A DNA stretch of 44,187 bases, taken from positions 10,802 to 54,988 of the forward strand of contig DEUM01000023.1 of assembly GCA_002362575.1 (NCBI GenBank). The letters run 5' to 3'. Each line of letters opens with the position of its first letter. Within the stretch, counting starts at the first letter, position 1. The position numbers were made by a program, and so were the translations under genes. A model generated the notes under the pieces. That model ran no database searches, was not told the origin of the DNA, and was given only the letters and a program-made list of their open reading frames with translations. Positions 1 to 8,161 of this stretch are shown one piece after another. This DNA is from Lachnoclostridium sp. UBA3262 (GTDB lineage Bacteria; Bacillota; Clostridia; Lachnospirales; Lachnospiraceae).

Positions 1-364
1 ATACGCCGCCCGAGCATTGTCTGAGATGTCTGCTATCATTTTTCTTGCCTTTTGGCAGCACGTTTTCACTCAAGCCGCCACGCAACGGTACAAATACACC
101 ACCCCAAAAGCATATTACACTGCGGGCAGATGCGAAGCATACACTCATGAAAGAAGGATGCCAAAAATAAGTAAATTTATTTTTTCATCCTTCTTCCATG
201 AGTGTGCACCTTTGGTGCTGCCCGCAGTAATCAGTAACTAAGGTGGTGTATAAGGACCGGCGGGCGGCAATGCTGCAAAAGACAAGGAAAAATGATAGCA
301 GACAGCGAGTTTGGCGAAGGGCGGCGTAGTACTTTTGCGAACGAGGGAAACAATTTATTTTTCG
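1..364. repeat. Dispersed palindromic repeat, MITE-like, truncated by the window edge
   Basis: This gene-free stretch is built from nested inverted repeats. 4-11 (CGCCGCCC) pairs with 319-326; 28-43 pairs perfectly with the complement of 288-303, and the match continues imperfectly inward; 95-103 pairs with 242-250; 119-129 pairs with 218-228 (11 bases, perfect); 142-160 pairs with 186-204 with one mismatch. The whole unit could fold into one long imperfect hairpin. The sequence at 341-364 is the complement of 44128-44147 at the right end of the window, so the full element is probably about 390-400 bases. No convincing coding frame is present and no transposase is visible. It could be a non-autonomous mobile element or a REP/ERIC-type repeat. 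Confidence 0.75.
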
Positions 365-416
365 TGGGAATTGATATGTCGGGCAAGAACTGCACGGTAC
401 AGCCGCCCACTCTGCT

Positions 417-1457
417 TCATTTAACCGTAAATTCCCAGACCTCTACTGCACCCCTCCGGTAGTCCTTCTCGCATCTTGCTTTCATCTTTTCATAGTTTCC
501 GGTAGGTCTTCCTCCCCCGCTGCTGCCATGCAGAATACGAGGTTTCTTATTCCCGCGGAGCATATAATCGTATTCACCCTTATATGCCGGGTGTACAAGA
601 AGTATCGTAGACAAAGTGTATATGTCCTTCCCTGCCGGAGAATTTGGAGACATAACAATTCCATTTTCCACTGGATCCCCCGGCAGAAAATAATCAATAT
701 ATACCCTGTATTTTCCTTTTTCCTCTGAACAGTTCTTTTCCACGCACTCCTTTAGTTTTTCTAATCGTTTCTCCATTTCTTTCTTACAGTTCCATTCCGC
801 CTCAAAGGTCTGCGCCGCATTTTCATCCACATATGCAGTTCCGCTGCCAAGATATTGATAACGCTCTTTTTCTTCTTTCTCACGAATATCTCCCTCGCCC
901 AATGTCTCCCACTCATACTCGGGATTATAGATAGATGACTCAAAGCCGATTCGGTTACATGTCATCATCATATACAGATTCTCGTTCCCCTGTGCCGAAA
1001 TCTCACACAATACATTATAACAATGGTCATCATATTCCTCGGCAAAATCACAATGGCAATATACCTTTGCTTCCAAGGGAACCCCGAGCCACTCTCTCTT
1101 TTTTAAATCCGCATATGCAGCGCCTTCCATGTACCTGTTATCCAAATATATCAGAAATTCAAACTCTCTCAAAATATCATCAACGGCTGGAAGTTTCAGA
1201 TCGTATTTTTTATCTTCAATCGATGGATTTGATACCTCCGACAACACAACCGGCTCCGTCATTTTACCACCGGAGTATACCGCACCCTTATTGGTATCCA
1301 CTGCGCCTCCACTGGCACTCACTGCACTCTTACTGACGCCGGATTCGCTATTATTGCCTGCAACATTTCCTGCTGTATTGGCGCTACAGCCGCAAAAAAG
1401 TATACAAGCAAAAATAACCATACCTATTATCTGTTTCCAATAATTTATTTTCATCAT
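417..1457 (-). CDS. Predicted lipoprotein of unknown function
   Basis: The product is about 346 residues. It begins with a short basic segment (MMKINYWK), a hydrophobic stretch and a lipobox-like FCGC, so it is likely exported and lipid-anchored to the outer face of the membrane. A Ser/Gly/Asn/Ala-rich linker follows, then a mixed alpha/beta region with no motif I recognise. I place the start at the ATG-ATG pair at 1457/1454, because the longer reading from 1478 would consume the GGAAGGGAAG ribosome binding site at 1467-1476. It is transcribed leftward with no tightly linked partner. The mature region carries several Cys residues. Function unknown; the lipoprotein assignment is reasonably safe. 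Confidence 0.75.
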   Translation of the reverse strand: MMKINYWKQIIGMVIFACILFCGCSANTAGNVAGNNSESGVSKSAVSASGGAVDTNKGAVYSGGKMTEPVVLSEVSNPSIEDKKYDLKLPAVDDILREFEFLIYLDNRYMEGAAYADLKKREWLGVPLEAKVYCHCDFAEEYDDHCYNVLCEISAQGNENLYMMMTCNRIGFESSIYNPEYEWETLGEGDIREKEEKERYQYLGSGTAYVDENAAQTFEAEWNCKKEMEKRLEKLKECVEKNCSEEKGKYRVYIDYFLPGDPVENGIVMSPNSPAGKDIYTLSTILLVHPAYKGEYDYMLRGNKKPRILHGSSGGGRPTGNYEKMKARCEKDYRRGAVEVWEFTVK

Positions 1458-1564
1458 TATTTTATTCTTCCCTTCCATATAAATAGAAAACGCCCCCTAT
1501 CGTGATACTATTCCGCGACAGAAGGCGTGGGGGTAAAACTGTGAGGTTTTTTCATATTTCCTCC

Positions 1565-1816
1565 TTAAGCTTTGTAATCGGCTTCATTGGAAAGAATATA
1601 GCAGATTTCTCTTGCCTGACGGTTATACTGGAACAAACCGCCCATCAGCCGAAGCCTGTCTTCCTTTGGTTTTCCAGCCTTATCCTGACTATCCGTTTTC
1701 TTCTGTGCCTTTGCAAGCACCTGAGAAAAAGTTTCCTCAGACTGCTTCTGCTCTCTCTCCTGTTCCCGATATTTGTTGACTTTGACTACATTACCGACCG
1801 GGTGCACCGGTCCCAC
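1565..1816 (-). CDS. Small charged protein with unclear start
   Basis: The reading frame from a GTG at 1816 gives 83 residues rich in Lys, Glu and Gln, predicted soluble and partly helical, ending GGLFQYNRQAREICYILSNE. The protein-like frame continues upstream of the GTG for 17 more sense codons (including NAIFKIYEVGPVHPVG) before a TGA stop, but that stretch has no ATG, GTG or TTG. A strong AAGGAGGAG lies within it, far upstream of the GTG and only 0-12 bases from several non-standard start codons. Either a rare start codon is used or a small indel has removed the true start. I do not recognise the family. Coding status is moderately likely from composition and the Shine-Dalgarno sequence. 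Confidence 0.5.
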   Translation of the reverse strand: MGPVHPVGNVVKVNKYREQEREQKQSEETFSQVLAKAQKKTDSQDKAGKPKEDRLRLMGGLFQYNRQAREICYILSNEADYKA

Positions 1817-1998
1817 TTCATAGATTTTAAATATTGCATTTGCTTTGATCTCCTCCTTGAGCTCATTTCAACAGTTGCATATTACTATTTTCTATCTATA
1901 TAAACGGCAGCCCTCCTTGGCTTCCTTTTCAAATTATATATCGGCACTTTTACTGTAGCCCTTTAGTAGGAAACACTTCTTTTCGCAAGCTTTTCCTC

Positions 1999-3147
1999 TT
2001 ATTTTTCCCCTCTCTCCTCCAGCAGCCGCTCCAGCGTACCATGCAGATTCATCTCATCGCAAAGCTTCTGATATCCTTTCTCTTTGGAAACGGAATATCT
2101 TTTCACAGCCCGGATCAGTATGTTCTTTGGCGTATGCTCCATATCAATAAATTCTAAAAGCTGCACCTCGTAGCCTTCCTGCTCCAGCAGATTTGCCCGC
2201 AGCCCATCCGTCATCAGTGCCGCTATCCGCTCCTTTAATATTCCGTACTTTAGAACCGGCTGAAGAAGTTCACCGGAAATCTGTCGGTTCATTTCGTGCT
2301 GACAGCATGGTACCGACAAAATAACATCCGCTCCCCAGCGTACCGCCTTATCCAGTGCATAGTCTGTCGCCGTATCACAGGCATGGAGGGTAACCACCAT
2401 ATCCACCTCGCTGACGCCCTCATAGGAACTGATATCCCCCTGCAAAAAAGCCAAATCATCATAGCCAAGCTTCTCTGCGAGAAGATTACAATTCCGGATT
2501 ACATCCTTTTTTAAATCCAGCCCAATCATTCTCACGTTATAATCATTCATAATTTTCAAATAATGATACATGGCAAATGTCAGATAGGATTTACCGCAGC
2601 CAAAATCAATAATCGTCAGCTTTTTTTCCTTCCTTAACTCTGGCAGGACATCCCGGATAAATTCAAGAAAACGGTTAATCTGGCGAAATTTTTTGTATTT
2701 CTTGTCTATGACTTTCCCTTCCTTTGTCTGAACACCAAGCTCCACTAAAAAAGGGACCGCTTCGTCCTCCGGCAAAATATAGGACTTTTTCCGATTGTGG
2801 GACAACTCTATCTTTTTATGCTCCTCTGTCTGCCGGCTTCGAATCGTAGCCTTTCCCTTTTTGCTCACAAGTGCAGAATAGGAGCAGGAAACAGTTATGA
2901 TTTCGATTTGTTTATAAGACTGACAAAGCAACTCCTTCATATAATATACTGCCTCTGTCTTTTCCTTATTAACATGAAACACCTGATTATTCCGATACTC
3001 GGCAAACTGGAAAATAAGCTTTCCTTTTTCCTCAAATGGGCGTACTACTACCTTTTTTCCCACATCTGCCTTTCGTTTATTGCTGATTATAATCTGTACG
3101 AGTTCCTCATTCATGCACCCGTCAAGAATCTTTAATAATCGTTCCAT
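1999..3147 (-). CDS. Class I SAM-dependent methyltransferase (Methyltransf_32-like)
   Basis: This 382-residue protein has an N-terminal region of about 170 residues of unknown role and then a Rossmann-type methyltransferase domain. The SAM-binding loop is DFGCGKSYLT at residues 181-190, followed by an acidic strand end (MIGLDLKK) and the motifs TLHACDTATDYAL and SVPCCQHEMN. The His/Cys-containing motifs resemble the family that also occurs in glutathione S-transferase C-terminal-domain proteins and in several RNA/protein methyltransferases. The substrate cannot be read from the sequence. It lies 70 bases downstream of oadA, separated by a strong hairpin, so it may be weakly cotranscribed with the decarboxylase operon. 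Confidence 0.8.
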   Translation of the reverse strand: MERLLKILDGCMNEELVQIIISNKRKADVGKKVVVRPFEEKGKLIFQFAEYRNNQVFHVNKEKTEAVYYMKELLCQSYKQIEIITVSCSYSALVSKKGKATIRSRQTEEHKKIELSHNRKKSYILPEDEAVPFLVELGVQTKEGKVIDKKYKKFRQINRFLEFIRDVLPELRKEKKLTIIDFGCGKSYLTFAMYHYLKIMNDYNVRMIGLDLKKDVIRNCNLLAEKLGYDDLAFLQGDISSYEGVSEVDMVVTLHACDTATDYALDKAVRWGADVILSVPCCQHEMNRQISGELLQPVLKYGILKERIAALMTDGLRANLLEQEGYEVQLLEFIDMEHTPKNILIRAVKRYSVSKEKGYQKLCDEMNLHGTLERLLEERGEK

Positions 3148-3175
3148 ACTATCTTACATTCCTCACTAACGTATA

Positions 3176-3205
3176 ACAGCCCCCGACATTTCATCCGGGG
3201 GCTGT
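3176..3205 (-). terminator. Strong hairpin between oadA and the methyltransferase gene
   Basis: A perfect 10-base stem (ACAGCCCCCG / CGGGGGCTGT) with a 10-base loop lies just after the oadA stop. In the direction of transcription (leftward) the bases after the stem are only partly T-rich (TTATACGTTAG), so termination may be inefficient or the hairpin may protect the 3' end of the operon mRNA. Confidence 0.5.
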
Positions 3206-3217
3206 CTGAATTTTTAC

Positions 3218-4630
3218 TTAAACAGGATAAACCTGATTTTCTTTGTCTGCCAATGTAGCATCTACCTTTGTTCTCTGTGCTTCACGGTATTTAAAGAAGT
3301 CCGTAGCCACCTGTGGGAATAGAGCATAGGACAACACATCCTCATCCTGCTGTTTCCACTGAGCCATCTCAGATTCCAGTTTCTCTAACTGCGGCTCAAT
3401 CAAATCCGCCGGTCTGCATGTAATCGGCTTTGTATCACCAATACATTTTTTCTGAACCTCCGGGTTAAACGGTTTTACCGTCTGACCAAACTCACCGGAA
3501 AGGAGCTTCTTGGATTCCTTCGTCACCATTTTATAGCGCTCGCCTGCTACTACATTCAAAACAGCCTGTGTACCTACAATCTGGGAAGATGGCGTAACCA
3601 ATGGCGGCTCGCCAAAGTCCTTTCTTACACGAGGTACTTCTTCCAGCACTTCTTCATATTTATCTTCCTGTCCCATTTCCTTTAACTGAGAAACAAGGTT
3701 AGAAAGCATACCGCCCGGCACCTGATACATCAGAGTCTTAATGTTTACGCCGAGAACCTTTGTATTCATCAAGCCGCTCTCCAGCGCTTCCTCACGCATT
3801 GGACGGAAATATTCAGCGATTTCAGACAAAAGATTCTGGTCCAGTCCGGTATCGTATGGCGTCCCCTTAAAGGTCTCTACCATAACCTCTGTCGCAGGCT
3901 GGCTCGTTCCAAGTGCAAATGGGCTCATTGCCGTGTCAATAATATCACAGCCTGCCTCAACTGCCTTCATGTATGTCATAGCCGCTACACCGGAAGTGTA
4001 ATGCGTGTGAAGGTCAATCGGAATCTTGACAGCTTCTTTCAACGCCGTTACCAGCTCCGTTGCCTTGTACGGTGTCAGAAGGCCTGCCATATCCTTAATA
4101 CATAAGGATTTCGCTCCCATCTCCTCAATTCTCTTTGCCGTATCCTTCCAGTAATCCAATGTGTAGGCATCGCCCAGCGTATACGAAAGGGCAATCTGTG
4201 CATGTCCGTTCTCCTTATTTGCCGCCTTCACTGCTGTCTCCAGATTGCGAAGGTCATTCAGGCAGTCAAAAATACGGATAATATCTATCCCGTTTGCCAG
4301 CGATTTCTGAACGAAATACTCTACAACATCATCTGCATAGTGGTTATATCCGAGGATATTCTGCCCACGGAACAGCATTTGCAGCTTCGTATTCTTAAAT
4401 CCATTTCTCAGCTTCCTCAGTCTTTCCCACGGATCTTCTTTCAAAAAGCGAAGGGAAGCATCAAAGGTAGCTCCACCCCAGCACTCTACAGCATGGTAGC
4501 CCACTTTATCCATTTTATCAATAATCGGCAACATCTGTTCTGTTGTCATTCTCGTTGCAATCAAGGACTGATGCGCATCGCGAAGAATTGTCTCAGTAAT
4601 CTTGATTGGCTTTTTTTTCATCTCAGCCAT
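3218..4630 (-). CDS. oadA: Oxaloacetate decarboxylase / pyruvate carboxylase-type carboxyltransferase subunit
   Basis: This is the carboxyltransferase that moves a carboxyl group between oxaloacetate/pyruvate and biotin on a separate carrier protein. The TIM-barrel domain starts at KITETILRDAHQSL, with the metal-binding Asp in RDAHQ, and contains the GVAAMTYMKAVEAG and CDIIDTAMSPFALGTSQPAT segments typical of OadA and PycB. At about 470 residues it ends after the conserved C-terminal helical domain and lacks a fused biotinyl domain; that domain is supplied by the gene at 5824-6192. The start at 4630 is preferred because GGAGG lies five bases upstream, whereas the longer start at 4642 overlaps it. 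It is the last enzyme gene of the five-gene operon. Confidence 0.9.
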   Translation of the reverse strand: MAEMKKKPIKITETILRDAHQSLIATRMTTEQMLPIIDKMDKVGYHAVECWGGATFDASLRFLKEDPWERLRKLRNGFKNTKLQMLFRGQNILGYNHYADDVVEYFVQKSLANGIDIIRIFDCLNDLRNLETAVKAANKENGHAQIALSYTLGDAYTLDYWKDTAKRIEEMGAKSLCIKDMAGLLTPYKATELVTALKEAVKIPIDLHTHYTSGVAAMTYMKAVEAGCDIIDTAMSPFALGTSQPATEVMVETFKGTPYDTGLDQNLLSEIAEYFRPMREEALESGLMNTKVLGVNIKTLMYQVPGGMLSNLVSQLKEMGQEDKYEEVLEEVPRVRKDFGEPPLVTPSSQIVGTQAVLNVVAGERYKMVTKESKKLLSGEFGQTVKPFNPEVQKKCIGDTKPITCRPADLIEPQLEKLESEMAQWKQQDEDVLSYALFPQVATDFFKYREAQRTKVDATLADKENQVYPV

Positions 4631-4671
4631 TTTTTCCTCCATTCCGAAGCGTTTTTACGCTTTTCTTATTC

Positions 4672-5790
4672 CTAAACTCCAAAGATTGCCATAAACACAC
4701 CAGCCGCCACCGCTGTACCAATAACACCGGCAACATTCGGTCCCATCGCATGCATTAACAGGAAGTTCGTCGGATCCGCCTCAGAACCTACCTTCTGCGA
4801 CACACGTGCCGCCATAGGCACCGCAGACACGCCCGCCGAGCCAATCAATGGATTTACTTTTCCCTTCGTTACAAGACACATCAGTTTACCAAACAAAATA
4901 CCAGCCGCTGTTCCTACAGCAAATGCCGCCAGACCAAGTACAACGATTTTCAACGTTGCCGGAACGAGGAATTCCTCGCCACTTGTCTTTGCTCCCACTG
5001 AAGTTCCAAGCAAAATTACTACGATGTACATCATGGCATTGGACGCCGTTTCCGCAAGCTGCTTTACTACGCCGGATTCCTTAAATACATTTCCAAGCAT
5101 CAGCATACCAACAAGCGGCGCCGTACTAGGAAGGAGCAGACATACGACTGTCGTAACGACAATCGGGAACAGGATACGCTCCAGCTTAGATACCGGGCGG
5201 AGCTGCTCCATCTTAATCTCTCTCTCCTTTTTTGTCGTCAAAAGCTTCATTATAGGCGGCTGGATAATCGGTACCAGAGACATATAGGAATATGCCGCTA
5301 CCGCAATGGAGCCCATTAAATGCCCCTGACCGAGTTTTCCGGCAAGGAAAATAGATGTCGGGCCGTCCGCTCCACCGATAATGGAAATGGCAGCCGCCTC
5401 TTTCCCATTGAAGCCCATAATGATTGCCAGCAAATACGCAGAAAAGATACCAAACTGCGCGGCCGCTCCCAAAAGGAAACTTTTCGGATTGGCAATCAGA
5501 GGGCCAAAATCGGTCATCGCGCCAACGCCGAGGAAAATCAGGGACGGTAAAATACTCCACTCATCGAGCATAAAGAAATAATGTAACAAACCGCCCTCTT
5601 TAATAATATCTGGATATATATTAACCAAAAGCATACCCATGGCAATCGGAATCAGCAGCAAAGGCTCATAGCCCTTTTTAATTGCCAGATAGAGAAAAAT
5701 AAAGGCAACTAAAATCATCACATAACTACGCCAATCCATCGAACCGTTAAAAAATGCTGTCTGGTTAATAAGATTTTGTAATACTTCCAT
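4672..5790 (-). CDS. oadB: Na+-pumping decarboxylase beta subunit
   Basis: This 372-residue, highly hydrophobic integral membrane protein with about nine to eleven predicted membrane segments belongs to the OadB/MmdB/GcdB family. These subunits decarboxylate carboxybiotin and couple it to Na+ export. The hallmark GGADGPTSIFLAGKLG is present, together with a conserved C-terminal block (GSAGVSAVPMAARVSQKVG followed by a His/Met-rich helix). A GGAGG ribosome binding site precedes the ATG. It lies between the biotin carrier and oadA, 29-33 bases from each. The family assignment is secure; which acyl donor feeds it depends on the two carboxyltransferases in the operon. Confidence 0.95.
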   Translation of the reverse strand: MEVLQNLINQTAFFNGSMDWRSYVMILVAFIFLYLAIKKGYEPLLLIPIAMGMLLVNIYPDIIKEGGLLHYFFMLDEWSILPSLIFLGVGAMTDFGPLIANPKSFLLGAAAQFGIFSAYLLAIIMGFNGKEAAAISIIGGADGPTSIFLAGKLGQGHLMGSIAVAAYSYMSLVPIIQPPIMKLLTTKKEREIKMEQLRPVSKLERILFPIVVTTVVCLLLPSTAPLVGMLMLGNVFKESGVVKQLAETASNAMMYIVVILLGTSVGAKTSGEEFLVPATLKIVVLGLAAFAVGTAAGILFGKLMCLVTKGKVNPLIGSAGVSAVPMAARVSQKVGSEADPTNFLLMHAMGPNVAGVIGTAVAAGVFMAIFGV

Positions 5791-5823
5791 CTTAATTACC
5801 TCCGGTTATTTTTTGTAGTTGAA

Positions 5824-6192
5824 TCAATCCATGGTAGCTAATACATCACCGGATTCAACCATATCACCGGAGCCCACATTGATGCTGGCCACTTTACCAT
5901 CCTGAGGAGCAACCACCTCATTTTCCATCTTCATTGCTTCCAGAAGAAGGATAACATCGCCCTGTTTAACCTCCTGTCCGACATTTGCCTTGACAGACAG
6001 AATCTTACCCGGCATAGGCGCCGTAACCTTAATGGAACCTGCATTTCCTGCTGGTGCCGCCTTCGGTGCCGGAGCTGCTGCCGGAGCAGGCGCTGGAGCT
6101 GCACTGGCCGCCGGTGCTGCCGCACCTCCTGTTTTTTCCTCTACTGCCACATCATACACTGTGCCATTTACTGTAATTGTATAATTCTTCAT
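5824..6192 (-). CDS. Biotin carboxyl carrier protein of the decarboxylase/transcarboxylase
   Basis: This is a 122-residue carrier. The N-terminus (KNYTITVNGTVYDVAVEE) is typical of MmdC/GcdC-type carriers. A long flexible Ala/Pro linker spans about residues 20-50, and the C-terminal biotinyl/lipoyl domain contains the biotinylation motif EAMKMEN, whose Lys is the attachment site. It shuttles the carboxyl group between the soluble carboxyltransferases and the membrane beta subunit. A good ribosome binding site (AAGGAGGATATGATTC) precedes the start. No biotin carboxylase gene lies nearby, which agrees with a decarboxylase or transcarboxylase rather than an ATP-dependent carboxylase. Confidence 0.92.
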   Translation of the reverse strand: MKNYTITVNGTVYDVAVEEKTGGAAAPAASAAPAPAPAAAPAPKAAPAGNAGSIKVTAPMPGKILSVKANVGQEVKQGDVILLLEAMKMENEVVAPQDGKVASINVGSGDMVESGDVLATMD

Positions 6193-6215
6193 GAATCATA
6201 TCCTCCTTCGATAAT

Positions 6216-6593
6216 TTAAAATGAACGTTTTTTAATTGAACGAATAACCAAACCATCTGCTTCGACAGGAACTCCTGTCTCCGCTTCCATGTAAGCTGCC
6301 ACAGCTCCCGCCAAAACTGCCACAAGCTGCTGGTCGCCTGCCGGTGCTGCCGCACCTGCACTGGCTGCCGTCTGCTCTGTCTTTGGCTTTACCATTTTCG
6401 CCGCCGGTACAGCTTGCTTGCTTTCTTCCGCTTTTTTCTTCCGGTCTCCAGCCAACAATGCCGGGACAAACTTTAACAGATAAATAATGAAAGAAATCAG
6501 AATCAATACAGCAAATACAATTGCCATACTGATTACGGTATGAAGCAGTGCTTCCGGAATGGTTACCTCTGCTGATACATTCTGTAAAACCAT
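6216..6593 (-). CDS. oadG: Decarboxylase gamma/delta subunit (OadG family)
   Basis: This 125-residue protein has a single predicted N-terminal transmembrane helix (about residues 17-41), then a basic cytosolic segment and an Ala/Pro/Gly-rich linker like that of the biotin carrier. This layout fits OadG/MmdD subunits, which hold the soluble carboxyltransferase and the membrane beta subunit together. The C-terminal segment (QLVAVLAGAVAAYMEAE...IRSIKKRSF) resembles the short conserved tail of clostridial OadG-like proteins. The start is four bases after the upstream carboxyltransferase stop, indicating tight coupling. Sequence conservation in this family is low, so the call rests partly on gene order. 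Confidence 0.82.
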   Translation of the reverse strand: MVLQNVSAEVTIPEALLHTVISMAIVFAVLILISFIIYLLKFVPALLAGDRKKKAEESKQAVPAAKMVKPKTEQTAASAGAAAPAGDQQLVAVLAGAVAAYMEAETGVPVEADGLVIRSIKKRSF

Positions 6594-6597
6594 CTCA

Positions 6598-7974
6598 TCA
6601 CCTCATTCCAAACATCTGCATTGCATAAATTAAATGTTTGCGTATGTCCTCGCCTTTGATGATATTGTCTACATATCCCCTGCCGGCAGCTACCTTCGCA
6701 TCACACTGCATCTGTTCAAATTCTTTTGCTTTTTCTTCCACTGCTTTTTTGACGTCCGCTGCTCCGCTGACCTCATCTTCACACATAATCTGTGCAGCCA
6801 CCTTTGCATCCATAACACCGACTTTTGCACCTTCTAACGCCAGCACAAGGTCAGCGCCAATATGCTTGGAATTCATAGCAACATAAGCACTTCCGTAAGC
6901 CTCTCCGGTAATTACATTGATTCTTGGCACATCGGCGCTGGCAAATGCATATGTCAAATCCGCAACCGCCTGAGAAATCGTTTTTTCCTCCTCCATCTCG
7001 GCTGCATATTCTTTTACATTTGTCAAGGTAATAATAGGAAGCCCGAATACATCACAGAAATAAGTGAATTGTTCTGCCTTTTTACAGCCTGCTGTAGAAA
7101 GGATGCCTTCCTTTGTATTGGCAATTGCGCCAACCGGAGTTCCATCTAATGAAAGAAGTCCGATTACCATTTCTTTTCCGTAATCCGCCTTCAGTTCAAT
7201 AAACTTTGTATCATCTGCAATCTGCGTTAAAGCCTCTTTGGCATCGACTGCATATCCGTCAAAACCTGTCAGTACACGGTTCATGTCATCGTTTGTCTCG
7301 ACAACAGCTCCTGCTCCTGCATTTGCCGGAAGTACAGATACCAAATCGCGAATGTTTGCAATCACTTCGCTCTCATTCTCACACACGATATCCACATTTC
7401 CTGCTTCTGCCTGAAAAGCGGCTTTTCCAGTATCACATTTTTCCACACGGTTTCCTGCAATCGCATTTGGGGAATTTACAAATAAATGACCGTTCTCCGC
7501 ATCCATTAACGTAATGTCGCTTAATTTCGAGGAAATCGCCACACCACCGCCGCAGGAACCCATAATCGCACAAATCTGAGGAATCACTCCGGAAGCCTTT
7601 ACCTTCGCCATATAGATTTCTCCAAAACCTGCCAGCGCATCTACTGCTTCCTGAACCCGGATTCCTGCACAGTCAACAAATCCAATCATCGGTGCGCCTG
7701 CTTTGATTGCCATATCATATAAGGAAGCAATCTTCTTAGCGTGCATCTCGCCGACGGAACCATTCATTGCTGTCACGTCCTGACTGTAGATATATACTAA
7801 ATTCGAATCTACTGTACCATAGCCGGTAATTACACCATCGGCTGGCACTGCTTTTTCCTGCATGTTAAAATCGGTATTTCTCTTTGTGATAAGTCCGCCG
7901 ATTTCAACAAAACTGTTTGCGTCAACAAGAGATTCAATCCGCTCTCTCGCCGACATTTTAGCTGAGTTACTCAT
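6598..7974 (-). CDS. mmdA: Acyl-CoA carboxyltransferase (methylmalonyl-CoA decarboxylase alpha-like)
   Basis: This 458-residue protein belongs to the crotonase-fold carboxyl transferase family (MmdA, PccB, transcarboxylase 12S). It shows the N-terminal ARERIESLVDANSFVEIG, the oxyanion-type glycine cluster GSCGGGVAISSKLSD, and the C-terminal repeat with GEAYGSAYVAMNSKHIGAD. It is somewhat shorter than the roughly 510-residue MmdA proteins. Members transfer carboxyl between an acyl-CoA (malonyl- or methylmalonyl-CoA) and biotin. It is the first gene of the operon, with GGAGGG at a normal distance before the ATG and a promoter at 8036-8064. The exact acyl-CoA is not readable; a glutaconyl-type activity is less likely because of the adjacent oadA. 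Confidence 0.85.
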   Translation of the reverse strand: MSNSAKMSARERIESLVDANSFVEIGGLITKRNTDFNMQEKAVPADGVITGYGTVDSNLVYIYSQDVTAMNGSVGEMHAKKIASLYDMAIKAGAPMIGFVDCAGIRVQEAVDALAGFGEIYMAKVKASGVIPQICAIMGSCGGGVAISSKLSDITLMDAENGHLFVNSPNAIAGNRVEKCDTGKAAFQAEAGNVDIVCENESEVIANIRDLVSVLPANAGAGAVVETNDDMNRVLTGFDGYAVDAKEALTQIADDTKFIELKADYGKEMVIGLLSLDGTPVGAIANTKEGILSTAGCKKAEQFTYFCDVFGLPIITLTNVKEYAAEMEEEKTISQAVADLTYAFASADVPRINVITGEAYGSAYVAMNSKHIGADLVLALEGAKVGVMDAKVAAQIMCEDEVSGAADVKKAVEEKAKEFEQMQCDAKVAAGRGYVDNIIKGEDIRKHLIYAMQMFGMR

Positions 7975-8035
7975 TTACAGCCCTCCACTTTCTAAATAGT
8001 AGTTTTATGTAAAACTCAAATTTTATCCAATTGTA

Positions 8036-8064
8036 ATTGTATATCTTTTCCCTTCAAATATCAA
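8036..8064 (-). promoter_or_regulatory. Sigma-A-type promoter of the carboxyltransferase operon
   Basis: Read leftward: TTGATA, a 17-base spacer, then TACAAT, about 60 bases before the ATG at 7974. Both hexamers are close to consensus. Confidence 0.75.
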
Positions 8065-8161
8065 GCCTTATTTTCCCCAATGAATAGTATTTATCTTTCT
8101 CTCATATAGATATGATAACTGCACCCCTGCCGGGGGCTTGAAATGGAGACTGACATAAAAA

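Noticed and set aside
17..241. 74-residue open frame in the first 250 bases
   Set aside because: It crosses the nested inverted repeats and its residues are explained by the palindromic DNA; there is no ribosome binding site.
8112..8145. Possible terminator or riboswitch hairpin (CCCCTGCCGGGG) before the carboxypeptidase gene
   Set aside because: Short stem without a T-run and no match to a riboswitch I know.
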